Shown one piece after another: positions 37,233-46,352 of a stretch of 64,000 bases of DNA. The DNA lies in the NCBI RefSeq assembly GCF_004118155.1, contig NZ_SAIQ01000002.1, positions 705,910 through 769,909 on the forward strand, given 5' to 3'. This stretch comes from Edaphocola flava (GTDB lineage Bacteria > Bacteroidota > Bacteroidia > Chitinophagales > Chitinophagaceae). How positions within the stretch are numbered: the first letter of the stretch is position 1; each line of letters starts with the position of its first letter. The notes beneath the pieces were generated by a model. That model searched no databases. It saw nothing but the letters and a program-made list of their open reading frames with translations, and was not told the origin of the DNA. Made by a program: the position numbers and the translations under genes.

Positions 37233-38372
37233 ATGAATTTCCAGTTTACAGAAGAGCAGCTGATGATCCAAAAGGCAGCTCGTGATTTCGCTCAAACAGA
37301 ATTATTACCGGGTGTAGTTGAGCGTGATGATCAGCAAAAATTTCCTGCAGAGCAAATTAAGAAATTAGGAGAGCTGGGCTTTATGGGAATGATGGTAGAT
37401 CCTAAATACGGCGGAGCTGGTATGGATACCGTTTCTTATGTATTGGCAATGGAAGAAATTTCTAAAGTAGATGCTTCAGCTTCTGTATGTATGAGCGTAA
37501 ACAACTCATTGGTATGCTGGGGTCTGGAAAAATTCGGATCAGAAGAACAAAAACAACAATACTTAGTACCTCTGGCTAGTGGTCAGGCAATCGGTGCTTT
37601 CTTATTAAGCGAGCCGGAAGCGGGTTCTGATGCCACTTCTCAGCGCACTACTGCTGAAGATATGGGTGATTACTACCTGTTGAATGGTGTTAAAAACTGG
37701 ATCACTAATGGTAATTCAGCTTCTTACTACCTGGTTATCGCACAAACACATGCAGATAAAGGGCACAAAGGTATCAATGCTTTCATCGTAGAAAAAGCTT
37801 GGGATGGTGTTACTGTAGGTGCTAAAGAAAATAAAATGGGTATTCGTGGTAGTGATACACACACTATCATGTTCCAGGATGTAAAAGTGCCAAAAGCAAA
37901 CCGTATCGGTGAAGACGGATTCGGATTCTCTTTTGCCATGAAAGTACTGAGCGGTGGCCGTATCGGTATCGCTTCTCAGGCATTAGGTATTGCAAGCGGT
38001 GCATTAGAACTGGCTACTAAATATTCTAAAGAGCGTAAAGCATTCGGTAAAGAGATCATGCACCACCAGGCTATCGCCTTCAAACTGGCAGATATGGCTA
38101 CTGACGTAGAAGCAGCTCGTCTGTTATGTCTGAAAGCAGCATGGTTAAAAGACCAGCATGAGAACTATGATGTAGCTTCTGCTACAGCTAAACTGTTTGC
38201 TTCTCAGATCGCACAAACTGTAACTAACGAAGCGGTTCAGATCCACGGTGGTTACGGTTATGTAAAAGAATTCCACGTAGAGCGCCTGATGCGTGATGCG
38301 AAGATCACTCAGATCTATGAAGGAACCAGCGAAGTGCAGAAAATCGTAATCAGCAGAAACCTGTTGAAATAA
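37233..38372 (+). CDS. Acyl-CoA dehydrogenase (short/branched-chain type)
   Basis: The protein has 379 residues, the normal length for short-chain members. It is a FAD enzyme making the alpha-beta double bond in an acyl-CoA and passing electrons to electron-transfer flavoprotein. Visible are the flavin-binding LLSEPEAGSDA, WITNGN, and the C-terminal catalytic glutamate in QIYEGTSEVQKIVI. The closest type by pattern is butyryl/short-chain acyl-CoA dehydrogenase. It is a lone gene with a consensus promoter and a very long terminator hairpin; codon use is strongly biased, suggesting high expression. Confidence 0.92.
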   Translation: MNFQFTEEQLMIQKAARDFAQTELLPGVVERDDQQKFPAEQIKKLGELGFMGMMVDPKYGGAGMDTVSYVLAMEEISKVDASASVCMSVNNSLVCWGLEKFGSEEQKQQYLVPLASGQAIGAFLLSEPEAGSDATSQRTTAEDMGDYYLLNGVKNWITNGNSASYYLVIAQTHADKGHKGINAFIVEKAWDGVTVGAKENKMGIRGSDTHTIMFQDVKVPKANRIGEDGFGFSFAMKVLSGGRIGIASQALGIASGALELATKYSKERKAFGKEIMHHQAIAFKLADMATDVEAARLLCLKAAWLKDQHENYDVASATAKLFASQIAQTVTNEAVQIHGGYGYVKEFHVERLMRDAKITQIYEGTSEVQKIVISRNLLK

Positions 38373-38383
38373 TACAGCAAAGT

Positions 38384-38432
38384 ATATATAATAATAAAGG
38401 CTACCGATCCGGTAGCCTTTATTATTATATAT
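38384..38432 (+). terminator. Long perfect terminator hairpin
   Basis: A 23-bp perfect stem (38384-38406 with 38410-38432) has a loop of three bases; core GGCTACCG, with a long A+T-rich lower stem. Confidence 0.9.
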
Positions 38433-38472
38433 CTATTTGCATGTCGTACATTCTATTTATATCTTATTCGTT

Positions 38473-38520
38473 CTTTTGTCCGGCAACAAAAGGCCCCAAA
38501 ATGCCTTTTTTTTCATCAAG
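38473..38520 (+). repeat. Second copy of the 48-bp repeat from 36697-36745
   Basis: Both copies share CTTTTGTCCGGCAACAAAAG and a following AAAATGCC...TTTTCATCAAG with few mismatches. They flank the acyl-CoA dehydrogenase gene in the same orientation. Confidence 0.8.
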
Positions 38521-38638
38521 ACAAAAGGTATAGCATAAATTATAAATGGGAGCCCAAAGAATACATGTGCATTCGTTTTTTGAGCATAGGTATTTATTTA
38601 CAATTTGACCTTTACCTTTATATTTTTGAATTAAAGAA

Positions 38639-39568
38639 TCAACCCGCGATCAGTAACGCATTCTGATAGCTTTTGGGCGTCACACCTTCCGCCTGCTTAA
38701 AAGATTTGATAAAGTAATTGGTATCTGAAAAGCCCGTCTGGTAGGCCACTTCCTTAATACTGGTATTAAAACGCAGCAGGTTTTTCGCCTTGCTGATGCG
38801 TTCCTGGAGAATGTACTCATTGGGAGACATACCCAGCTCCTGGCGGAACAGTTTGAAGAAATTGGATTTGCTGATATAAGCCAGCTTCGCAATATTTTCG
38901 ATCGATAATTTCTGATGCAGGTTACTCTTGATATATTCTATCACAAAAGCCAGGCGGCCCGGCGTTTTTTTGCGCTGCTGGTTATTCTCAACCAGTTTGC
39001 GTGCCTGTGTCTGCATCAGGCGTATCAGTAACTCCTTCAGTGCCAGATCAGCCATAATATCCTTCTGCATATTATCTTCCATTGCAATGCGCATGATATT
39101 ATTTGTGGCGGAGGCCAGGGCAGTGCTGTTAAACAGGTAATAATCCTCCTCCCTTATATTCCAGCTGCTTTCCTCATCTACCTTGCCATACTGATGATTG
39201 AGGTACTGTAAGGTATGCTCTACAAACTCGGGACTGATACTGAGCGATATGCATTGAGAGGGCTGCTCATCAGAATCCGGGAAGTCAATCAACATGGTCT
39301 CTCCCGGTGCCACCAGCACACTCTCTCCCGGCAGGTATTCAAAGTAATCCGTTTTGTCCTCCAATTTCATCACCTTTCTGCCCCGCAGCATAGCCGTATA
39401 AGCCATGTGCTGAAAGTGCAGCTTTACATCCCGTGCAGACTGGTGCGTCTCATAGATAGAGAACTCACAACTATTCATATTAAACGTGGTACGGTGCTCT
39501 ACCAGGCTGCTCAATTGTTGCGGTAATTGCAGGCCAGGAATATCCGGTATAATACGTTGTTGTGCCAT
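38639..39568 (-). CDS. AraC-family transcriptional regulator
   Basis: The protein has 309 residues from the ATG at 39568; an upstream ATG at 39619 is less likely. The N-terminal half is a cupin-like sensor domain with the conserved YTAMLRGRKVM and PGESVLVAPGE segments. The C-terminal 100 residues hold two helix-turn-helix units (SIENIAKLAYISKSNFFKLF and TSIKEVAYQTGFSDTNYFIK). It is divergent from an aldehyde dehydrogenase gene 189 bp away, so it is the likely activator of that unit, perhaps responding to an alcohol or aldehyde. Confidence 0.92.
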   Translation of the reverse strand: MAQQRIIPDIPGLQLPQQLSSLVEHRTTFNMNSCEFSIYETHQSARDVKLHFQHMAYTAMLRGRKVMKLEDKTDYFEYLPGESVLVAPGETMLIDFPDSDEQPSQCISLSISPEFVEHTLQYLNHQYGKVDEESSWNIREEDYYLFNSTALASATNNIMRIAMEDNMQKDIMADLALKELLIRLMQTQARKLVENNQQRKKTPGRLAFVIEYIKSNLHQKLSIENIAKLAYISKSNFFKLFRQELGMSPNEYILQERISKAKNLLRFNTSIKEVAYQTGFSDTNYFIKSFKQAEGVTPKSYQNALLIAG

Positions 39569-39757
39569 ATGTCTGATTATGAATAGATTGGGAATAGGGT
39601 GATACTCAAATTTAAGCATTATTTGAGCCAGACGTAATAATAGAAATAAAATTTAACACAAGCATGTGCTTAGACGATTTTACTATCCTAAAATACGATT
39701 TTGCTATCCTTTCCGTAAGGACATGGATAACTTAGACAAATATTAAAACAACAAATT

Positions 39758-41263
39758 ATGTCAACAGTTATTAATCGTCCGAGCTTCTGGGAACAATATG
39801 ACAACTATATCAATGGTCAGTGGACCCCGCCGGCCAACGGAAAATATTTCGATGTAATATCGCCGATAGACGGCAATGTATTTACCAAAGTGGCACACTC
39901 TTCTAAAGAAGACCTGGAACTGGCCGTAAATGCAGCGCATGAGGCCTTTAAGACCTGGGGCAAGACCTCCGCTACCGAGCGCAGCATCATCCTCAACAAA
40001 ATTGCCGACCGTATGGAGGCCAATCTGGAGCAACTGGCCGCAGTAGAGACCGTAGATAACGGTAAGGCAGTGAGAGAAACGCTGGCAGCCGATATACCAC
40101 TGGCTATAGACCACTTCCGTTATTTTGCCGGTGTCATCCGTGCAGAGGAAGGTTCGCATACCGAATTAGATGAGCATACCGTATCCCTGATCGTACACGA
40201 GCCGCTGGGTGTAGTGGCACAGATCATTCCATGGAACTTTCCTATCCTGATGGCCGTATGGAAGCTGGCCCCGGCACTGGCCGCGGGAAACTGTGTGGTG
40301 CTGAAGCCTGCAGAGAGTACACCGGTATCTATTATGGTACTGATGGAGCTGATCGGCGATCTGCTGCCTGCAGGTGTAGTCAATGTAGTGAATGGCTTTG
40401 GCGGAGAGCTGGGCCGGGCACTGGTTACCAATCCTAAGGTGTCCAAAGCGGCATTTACGGGCTCTACCGCCACCGGCCGACTGGTCATGCAGTATGCTAC
40501 AGAAAACATTATTCCCGTTACCCTGGAGCTGGGTGGTAAATCTCCTAATATCTTCTTCAGCTCGGTGATGGATCATGATGATGAATTCCTCGACAAAGCC
40601 ATTGAAGGAGCTGTACTGTTTGCCCTGAACCAGGGCGAGATCTGTACCTGCCCTTCGCGCCTGCTCATACAGGAAGATATTTATGAAGCCTTTATTGCCA
40701 GAGTGATCGAACGCGTAAAAGCGATTAAAGTAGGTAACCCGCTGGACCCAACCGTAATGATGGGTGCACAAGCCTCTCAGATACAGAAAGACAAGATTGC
40801 ATCTTACATCAAACTGGGCAAGGAAGAAGGGGCAGAAGTGCTGACCGGAGGTGATATAAACCACCTGGGTGGCGATCTGGAGAATGGCTACTACATTCAA
40901 CCAACCCTGTTTAAGGGACATAATAAAATGCGCATCTTCCAGGAAGAGATCTTTGGACCGGTACTGGCTGTAACCACCTTCAAAACGCAGGAGGAAGCTA
41001 TTGAGATTGCCAATGATACTATGTACGGCTTAGGTGCCGGTGTGTGGACGCGCGATGCGCATGAACTGTACCGTGTACCAAGAGCGATCCAGGCCGGACG
41101 CATCTGGGTCAATCAATACCATGCCTACCCGGCAGGTGCACCGTTTGGCGGATATAAGCAATCCGGTATCGGCAGAGAGAATCATAAAATGATGCTGGCA
41201 CACTACCGCCAGGCCAAAAATATGTTGATTTCATACAACAAAAATAAACTGGGCTTCTTTTAA
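39758..41263 (+). CDS. NAD-dependent aldehyde dehydrogenase, ExaC/AldB type
   Basis: The protein has 501 residues. It oxidises aldehydes, probably acetaldehyde, to the acid. Catalytic residues are visible: Glu257 in TLELGGKSP and Cys296 in [11 protein letters not shown], the latter block being characteristic of the ExaC/AldB branch. The NAD-fold FTGSTATG motif is present. A DUF779 gene follows, which accompanies this branch in many bacteria, and an AraC regulator is divergent. Together they read as an inducible alcohol/aldehyde oxidation cassette; no alcohol dehydrogenase lies in the window. Confidence 0.93.
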   Translation: MSTVINRPSFWEQYDNYINGQWTPPANGKYFDVISPIDGNVFTKVAHSSKEDLELAVNAAHEAFKTWGKTSATERSIILNKIADRMEANLEQLAAVETVDNGKAVRETLAADIPLAIDHFRYFAGVIRAEEGSHTELDEHTVSLIVHEPLGVVAQIIPWNFPILMAVWKLAPALAAGNCVVLKPAESTPVSIMVLMELIGDLLPAGVVNVVNGFGGELGRALVTNPKVSKAAFTGSTATGRLVMQYATENIIPVTLELGGKSPNIFFSSVMDHDDEFLDKAIEGAVLFALNQGEICTCPSRLLIQEDIYEAFIARVIERVKAIKVGNPLDPTVMMGAQASQIQKDKIASYIKLGKEEGAEVLTGGDINHLGGDLENGYYIQPTLFKGHNKMRIFQEEIFGPVLAVTTFKTQEEAIEIANDTMYGLGAGVWTRDAHELYRVPRAIQAGRIWVNQYHAYPAGAPFGGYKQSGIGRENHKMMLAHYRQAKNMLISYNKNKLGFF

Positions 41264-41379
41264 GTCATTGGTTATACGGTTGATTATGCTTTATGTAACA
41301 CCTATCCTGTATGCAACACAACAGCTGCAGGTGGGTGTTTACAACAATTAATGGCACGCTATAATATAAATGAACAGAT

Positions 41380-41754
41380 ATGGTACAAAGACTAGCCGTA
41401 ACGGAAAAGGCGATGGAGGTGGTACGGCAGCTGGAGCAGCAGTACGGAGAGTTGATGTTCTACCAGGCCGGGGGCTGCTGCGAGGGTACACAACCGCAGT
41501 GCTTCGAAAAGGGAGGCTTCTATCCGCGTATGAACGATGTACTCATAGGCCATGTCGATGGGGCAGAATTCTGGGTAGACCGCGACCTGTTTGAGTACTG
41601 GCAGTACTCCCACTTTACGCTCGATGTACTGGAGGGCTTTGGTCCCGGAGGCTTCTCGCTGGAGACCCCGCTGGGCAAAACCTTTAAGGTACACTACCGG
41701 TTGTTTACCGACGATGAATTAGAACAGTTAGAACCGGTTACCCGGATGTTATAG
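41380..41754 (+). CDS. DUF779 family protein
   Basis: The protein has 124 residues with the family hallmarks FYQAGGCCEGTQPQCF, a GHVDGAEFWVD block, and a C-terminal GFSLETPLGKTFK. DUF779 proteins are small, cysteine-containing partners regularly encoded beside acetaldehyde dehydrogenases; a role in metal or cofactor handling has been suggested but not shown, to my knowledge. It lies 116 bp after the aldehyde dehydrogenase gene with a strong terminator behind it. Confidence 0.9.
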   Translation: MVQRLAVTEKAMEVVRQLEQQYGELMFYQAGGCCEGTQPQCFEKGGFYPRMNDVLIGHVDGAEFWVDRDLFEYWQYSHFTLDVLEGFGPGGFSLETPLGKTFKVHYRLFTDDELEQLEPVTRML

Positions 41755-41758
41755 AGGT

Positions 41759-41790
41759 AAGAAAGGGCTGCATGTGCAGCCCTTTCTTTT
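41759..41790 (+). terminator. Terminator after DUF779 gene
   Basis: The arms AAGAAAGGGCTGC and its complement are followed by a T run. Confidence 0.88.
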
Positions 41791-41822
41791 TATAAAGTAT
41801 AAAGACTAGATATAGCGCATGC

Positions 41823-42062
41823 GGGCGAGGTCGCGTGCGCTAGCGCTGAATGGAACCATAACCCGTTCGCTGAGGCCCTCGAAACGAATGTGTTGTCTCC
41901 ACAGTAGCCTTCGAGTACCTCAGGTTGCACATCCCTCTTGTCCTGTCGACTGTAGCGCAGCGGAAGGGAGACATCTCCTCTTTTATAATTACTAATGGAG
42001 ATTTCTCGACGTCGCTACGCTGTGCTCGAAATGACGATAGGAGCGTATAAGGTCACACGCGA
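41823..42062. repeat. Intergenic repeat, copy 1 (about 240 bp)
   Basis: It is bounded by GTGCGCTAGC-like ends. The internal landmarks shared with copies 2 and 3 are CCACAGTAGCCTTCGAGTACCT, GGAGACATCTCC and CGACGTCGCTACGCTGTGCT. No coding signal follows family knowledge. Confidence 0.88.
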
Positions 42063-42312
42063 GGGTGCGTGCGCTAGCCGCAAATGGAGTCGTAATTTGT
42101 TCGTTGAGGCCCTCGAAACGAATGTGTTGTCTCCACAGTAGCCTTCGAGTACCTCAGGGTACACATCCCTCTCGTCCTGTCGACTGCAGCGCAGCAGAAT
42201 GGAGACATCTCCTCTTTTTGCAGCACAAGGAGATGTCTCGACGTCGCTACGCTGTGCTCGAAATGACGATAGGAGCATATGAGGTCCCCCGCGAGGGCAC
42301 GCGCTCCGCGTG
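42060..42312. repeat. Intergenic repeat, copy 2 (direct tandem of copy 1)
   Basis: It has the same orientation and landmarks as copy 1, which it touches. It contains a perfect 12-bp inverted repeat GAGACATCTCCT (42202-42213 with 42228-42239). Open frames in it occur on both strands and repeat with the element, so they are not genes. Confidence 0.88.
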
Positions 42313-42810
42313 TGCCCCATAATATATCCACCCCTACCTCAGAGGTACCCCCACGTGCCCAAAACGGAAATTGAAGGTAGAAAAATGTAAAATGTAACCT
42401 ATCGAAAAGATTAATGAAGGTACTCCAAAACATACTCAAGGGTAGACAATAGCCGAGTGCAAGGGGTAGCAAAGCTTTATAGAACCAGTATGTTGTATAC
42501 CCTTAAGATATTAGTTTGCCTGCCTGCAGGCAGATCAATGGTACCCCCGACCACCAGAAAGCTGAATGACATTTTACTTTTTGGTGCGTCAATGTAGGTT
42601 TTGAGCCGGTGCAGGTAGTTAAAGGGTAGGCAGGTTTATGTTTTTAGTGTGCCGATGCAGCAAAGCTGTAACTCAATTGAGTTGTTTGGCCCTTGTATTC
42701 AGTATTGGGCAGGAGCGATATAATACATTGTAAGAGGCATTAAAGTACCTTATGATTTTTGTTGCGATTCGATGTGCAGTATACCCGATAATGCCTGTTT
42801 TACCCCCAGC
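42313..42810. other. Gene-free spacer between repeat copies 2 and 3
   Basis: About 500 bp without a credible gene, promoter or RNA. A palindromic CTGCCTGCAGGCAG lies near 42520. Several short GGGTA/TACCC words recur, suggesting degenerate repeat material. Confidence 0.55.
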
Positions 42811-43073
42811 TGGCGCACGCGCCTCGCGTGTGCCATAAACGAATGGAGCCGTAATTTGTTCATTGAGGCTACCGAAACGACAATTTTGTATCCACAGTAG
42901 CCTTCGAGTACCTAGGGTACACATCCATCTCGTCCTGTCGACTGTAGCGTAGCGGAATGGAGACATCTCCTTTTATAATTACTAATGGATATTTTTCGAC
43001 GTCGCTACGCTGTGCTAGAAATTAACGAGAGGAGCGTATGAGGTCACACGCTAGGGCGCGTGCGCTAGCTGTG
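42811..43073. repeat. Intergenic repeat, copy 3
   Basis: It is in the same orientation as copies 1 and 2 but more diverged, with several substitutions and small deletions. It ends at GCGTGCGCTAGC, 17 nt before the terminator of the pseudouridine synthase gene. Confidence 0.85.
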
Positions 43074-43089
43074 AAATAACAGGAACAAT

Positions 43090-43115
43090 AAAGGGCCGCA
43101 AACGCGGCCCTTTTT
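43090..43115 (-). terminator. Terminator after pseudouridine synthase gene
   Basis: A perfect 10-bp stem AAAGGGCCGC with its complement, and an AAAC loop. On the minus strand it follows the stop at 43121 by a few bases. Confidence 0.82.
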
Positions 43116-43120
43116 GATTA

Positions 43121-43912
43121 TTAAAACTTTTCATCCTTACCTAAGTATCGCCACTTGCCCGGTGGTAAAGTGCCCAGGCGCACATTGCCCATGCGTATGC
43201 GCTTGAGGTGCACCACCTTAAGGCCCACCAGTTCGCACATACGGCGTATCTGTCTTTTCTTACCCTGTTTCAGTATAAAGCGCAGCTGATCCTCGTTCTG
43301 CCAGGTCACCTTGGCCGGTCTCAGCTTCTCGTCATCCAGGCTCAGTCCATGGTTGAGCAGCTCCAGCCCTTTAGGTATAATCTTACCCACCACACGTACC
43401 AGGTATTCCTTTTCTACACCGCTGTTTTCACCGATCAGCTGTTTGGCTATGCGGCCATCCTGCGTCAGTACCAGCAGTCCTACAGAGTCTATATCCAGCC
43501 TGCCCGCAGGCGCCAGACCATAAGCCTGCTTTTCGTGGTAGCGTATACCACTCTTATCTTCAGCCCAGTGGTTTTGTGGCGTGATCAGTTCTGCCGCGGC
43601 TTTGTATCCTTTTTCGGGCTGCGCACTTACGTAACCCACTGGTTTGTTCAGTATAATGGTAACCCGGTTAGATTGCTGCTGCTGTCCCTGGTCGTTCAGT
43701 GTGATCACATCACTTTCCTGCACACGCATACCCTTCTCTTTGGTCACCACACCATTTACCTTCACCCAGCCTTTCAATATATATTCATCGGCCTCTCTGC
43801 GCGAGCAGAAGCCCAGATGAGCCATTCTTTTGGCCAGACGCATATTGTCAGCGTCATGTTGTGGATCGGGAGCATTTTTTTGCGGCAAGATATATCTGTT
43901 TTTGTCTGGCAA
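43121..43912 (-). CDS. rluF: 23S rRNA pseudouridine synthase, RluF/RluB type
   Basis: The protein has 263 residues. An N-terminal S4 RNA-binding domain (about 25-70, FCSRREADEYI...VKVNG) precedes the catalytic domain with the family signature GRLDIDSVGLL; Asp140 is the nucleophile. A conserved KQGKKRQIRRM block lies near the C-terminus. The enzyme isomerises uridine to pseudouridine in large-subunit rRNA. The length and the RIRMGNVRL ending fit RluF best, but RluB/RluE cannot be excluded. It is divergent from proC. Confidence 0.87.
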   Translation of the reverse strand: MPDKNRYILPQKNAPDPQHDADNMRLAKRMAHLGFCSRREADEYILKGWVKVNGVVTKEKGMRVQESDVITLNDQGQQQQSNRVTIILNKPVGYVSAQPEKGYKAAAELITPQNHWAEDKSGIRYHEKQAYGLAPAGRLDIDSVGLLVLTQDGRIAKQLIGENSGVEKEYLVRVVGKIIPKGLELLNHGLSLDDEKLRPAKVTWQNEDQLRFILKQGKKRQIRRMCELVGLKVVHLKRIRMGNVRLGTLPPGKWRYLGKDEKF

Positions 43913-43994
43913 AATTAGGCTAAAATGCGAGAAAGCATTCCCAGGCAGGCTATATAATTTAAATTGCTATTTAATTTTCGTTTCTTTGCGCATC

Positions 43995-44792
43995 ATGAAT
44001 CGTATTGCAATCATCGGAGGGGGCAACCTGGGCCAGGCTATAGCTGAAGGGCTTATCGCCAGCGGCTTTATGCTGCCGGAACAGATCACCATCACCCGCA
44101 GAAATACTGCTGCCCTTGCACACCTGCAGGAGCGCGGCATAACCGTTACCAGTGAGAACGCAACTGCCGTGGTAGATGCACAGTGGGTATTGTTTGCCGT
44201 AAAACCATTCCAGATACAGGATATCCTGAACAGCCTGCGACCGCAGCTGGATCCGAAGCAACATGCCATCATCAGTGTCATGACCGGCATCAGCCTGCAA
44301 GACCTGCAAAGCCTTACCGATCCTGCATACACCGTATTTCGTGCTATGCCCAATACGGCCATCGCTATAAAAGAAAGTATAACCTGTCTGTCGGCAGCCA
44401 ATGCCAGTACAGAGCAGACCGATTTTGTGACCCACCTCTTTAACCAGCTGGGCATTGCCATCATGATCGAAGATCAGCTGATGGATGCTGCTACAGTACT
44501 GGGTGCCTGTGGTACGGCCTATGCGATGCGCTATATACGTGCTAATATTCAGGGCGGTATAGAGATTGGCTTCGATGCCCGCACGGCAGCACTGATCGCG
44601 GCACAGACGGTAAAAGGTGCGGCAGAATTGCTGTTGCAGCGACATACACATCCCGAACAAGAGATAGATAAGGTGACTACGCCTAAAGGCTGTACCATAG
44701 CCGGGCTTAATGAAATGGAGCACCAGGGCTTTAGCTCTTCGCTGATCAAGGGTATTGTGACCAGCTATAAGAAGATCAAAAATGACATGTAA
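43995..44792 (+). CDS. proC: Pyrroline-5-carboxylate reductase
   Basis: The protein has 265 residues from the ATG at 43995; the frame is open far upstream but that part overlaps the divergent gene. It catalyses the last step of proline synthesis with NAD(P)H. The N-terminal Rossmann motif is IIGGGNLGQAIAEGL, followed by FAVKPFQ, RAMPNTA and the C-terminal TPKGCTIAGLNEME signature. A -7-like TTTCTTTG at 43981-43988 would start the transcript close to the ATG, giving a very short leader or none. Confidence 0.95.
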   Translation: MNRIAIIGGGNLGQAIAEGLIASGFMLPEQITITRRNTAALAHLQERGITVTSENATAVVDAQWVLFAVKPFQIQDILNSLRPQLDPKQHAIISVMTGISLQDLQSLTDPAYTVFRAMPNTAIAIKESITCLSAANASTEQTDFVTHLFNQLGIAIMIEDQLMDAATVLGACGTAYAMRYIRANIQGGIEIGFDARTAALIAAQTVKGAAELLLQRHTHPEQEIDKVTTPKGCTIAGLNEMEHQGFSSSLIKGIVTSYKKIKNDM

Positions 44793-44813
44793 ATTTTAAA
44801 CCAATAGAACGAA

Positions 44814-45410
44814 ATGACCGTACAACAACTACAGGAAAGAAGTCAGAATCAATGCGAATTATGTGAGTCGAAAGATCATTTAATGGTTTATGAGGTGCCC
44901 CCGACAGCATCGAACAGTGCCGACCGGGAGGTCTATATCTGCGAAACCTGTCATAATCAGGTAGAGAAAAAAGCAGAACTGGATCCTGCGCACTGGCAGC
45001 AATGCCTGCCTACGGCAATGTGGAATGAAGCACCAGCGGTACAGGTAGTGGCCTGGAGAATGCTGAACCGCTTTCGCCAGGAGAGCTGGGCTGCTGACCT
45101 GCTGGATATGATGTATCTGGATGAGGATAATATGGAGTGGGCTAAGGCTACCGGTGATCATGAAAATGATGGTAGTGTAGACCTGCACCGCGACTGCAAC
45201 GGCCACCAGCTGGAACATGGTGATAGTGTGGTGCTGATCAAATCGCTGGATGTTAAGGGCTCTACGGTAAATGCCAGCCTGGGTACTGTGGTAAAGAATA
45301 TTAAACTGGACCCTAATGATACGGGCTATATAGAAGGTAAGGTAGAAGGGCAGACGATTATGATCAAGACCATGTATGTGCGTAAACAAGGGGCACAGAT
45401 CATTACCTAA
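44814..45410 (+). CDS. PhnA/YjdM-like zinc-ribbon protein
   Basis: The protein has 198 residues. An N-terminal zinc ribbon uses Cys14, Cys17, Cys43 and Cys46 (CELC...CETC). The C-terminal 75 residues form the PhnA-like beta domain (HGDSVVLIKSLDVKGS, GTVVKNIKL, MIKTMYVRK). The family takes its name from a phosphonate operon, but its role in phosphonate use is not supported and the function is unknown. It lies 21 nt after proC and 7 nt before the MtfA-like gene, so a proC-phnA-mtfA transcript is likely. Confidence 0.87.
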   Translation: MTVQQLQERSQNQCELCESKDHLMVYEVPPTASNSADREVYICETCHNQVEKKAELDPAHWQQCLPTAMWNEAPAVQVVAWRMLNRFRQESWAADLLDMMYLDEDNMEWAKATGDHENDGSVDLHRDCNGHQLEHGDSVVLIKSLDVKGSTVNASLGTVVKNIKLDPNDTGYIEGKVEGQTIMIKTMYVRKQGAQIIT

Positions 45411-45417
45411 TAGACAA

Positions 45418-46206
45418 ATGATGGAGAAATATCAGATCATTGTACTGGCCATTGCTATAGTCACCTTTACGGGGCTGAATATCGTGTACCGCAAAAGCCA
45501 GAAGCAGAAAGCGCAGCAGATCCCGGACGAGCAGGAGCTGCACCGGATACTGCTTGAGGAGGTATTGTTCTACCAGAAGCTGGATGCTGCAGAGCAGGCA
45601 AGCTTCCGGGAGCGGGTACATCATTTTCTGCAACTGGTGCGCATCACCCCGGTTAGTAATCTTAAAATCACTAAAACAGATAAGGTGCTCGTGGCCGCGG
45701 CAGGTATTATACCCCTGTTCCGGTTCAAAAACTGGATGTATAATAACCTGAATGAGGTATTGATATACCCCGACCGTTTTGCGGCGGATTATAGCCTCGA
45801 TGGCGATGATCGTAATGTATTGGGTATGGTAGGTGACGGTGCGATGCACCGTACCATGATTTTGTCTCTTCCCAGTCTGAGGGCCGGTTTTGCAATAAAC
45901 AGTACAGGTAATACGGCGATACATGAGTTTGTACACCTGCTGGATAAATCGGATGGGGCTACAGATGGTATCCCGGAAGAGATTCTGCAGCATGAAAATG
46001 TAAAGCCCTGGATTCACCTGATGCATGAGTACATACGCGAAATACGGGAGCGGGAGATCACAGACATTAATCCTTATGGTGCAACGAATGAGGCGGAGTT
46101 TTTTGCCGTAGTGTCGGAGTACTTCTTCCAGCGGCCGGAGCGCCTGCAGGAAATGCATCCCGAGCTGTATCAGTTGCTGGACAACGCTTTTAACCGTACG
46201 AAGTAA
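45418..46206 (+). CDS. MtfA-like zinc-dependent peptidase
   Basis: The protein has 262 residues from the first of two adjacent ATGs. A hydrophobic N-terminal segment (about 6-24) anchors it in the membrane, which E. coli MtfA lacks. The metal site is visible: HEFVH at 169-173 and a downstream EAEFFAVVSEYFF block with the third ligand glutamate. In E. coli, MtfA binds the repressor Mlc and has aminopeptidase activity. Whether that applies here is unknown because no Mlc homologue is in view. Confidence 0.87.
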   Translation: MMEKYQIIVLAIAIVTFTGLNIVYRKSQKQKAQQIPDEQELHRILLEEVLFYQKLDAAEQASFRERVHHFLQLVRITPVSNLKITKTDKVLVAAAGIIPLFRFKNWMYNNLNEVLIYPDRFAADYSLDGDDRNVLGMVGDGAMHRTMILSLPSLRAGFAINSTGNTAIHEFVHLLDKSDGATDGIPEEILQHENVKPWIHLMHEYIREIREREITDINPYGATNEAEFFAVVSEYFFQRPERLQEMHPELYQLLDNAFNRTK

Positions 46207-46288
46207 TAGTATAACAGTAAAATGGCGACTCCCTTACACTTCATTTGATGATATAATATAACGATCTGTAGCTATAAGAATGGAAATG

Positions 46289-46344
46289 ATACGATATACA
46301 AAGAGCGCGCTATCCATAGATAGCGCGCTCTTTGTATATCGTAT
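46289..46344. terminator. Bidirectional 25-bp perfect hairpin terminator
   Basis: 46289-46313 pairs perfectly with 46320-46344 around a 6-nt loop; the core is GAGCGCGCTAT. It lies between the convergent mtfA-like gene and nusG. Confidence 0.9.
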
Positions 46345-46352
46345 ATAATAGA

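Noticed and set aside
42065..42472. Overlapping open frames on both strands within the intergenic repeats
   Set aside because: They recur with the repeat copies, have no start context, and encode no recognisable protein; they are by-products of the repeat.
43971..44723. Long minus-strand frame of 250 codons
   Set aside because: It is antisense to proC, which is certain from its motifs.
45403..46158. Long minus-strand frame of 251 codons
   Set aside because: It is antisense to the MtfA-like gene, whose HEFVH and family motifs are clear; the antisense product resembles nothing.
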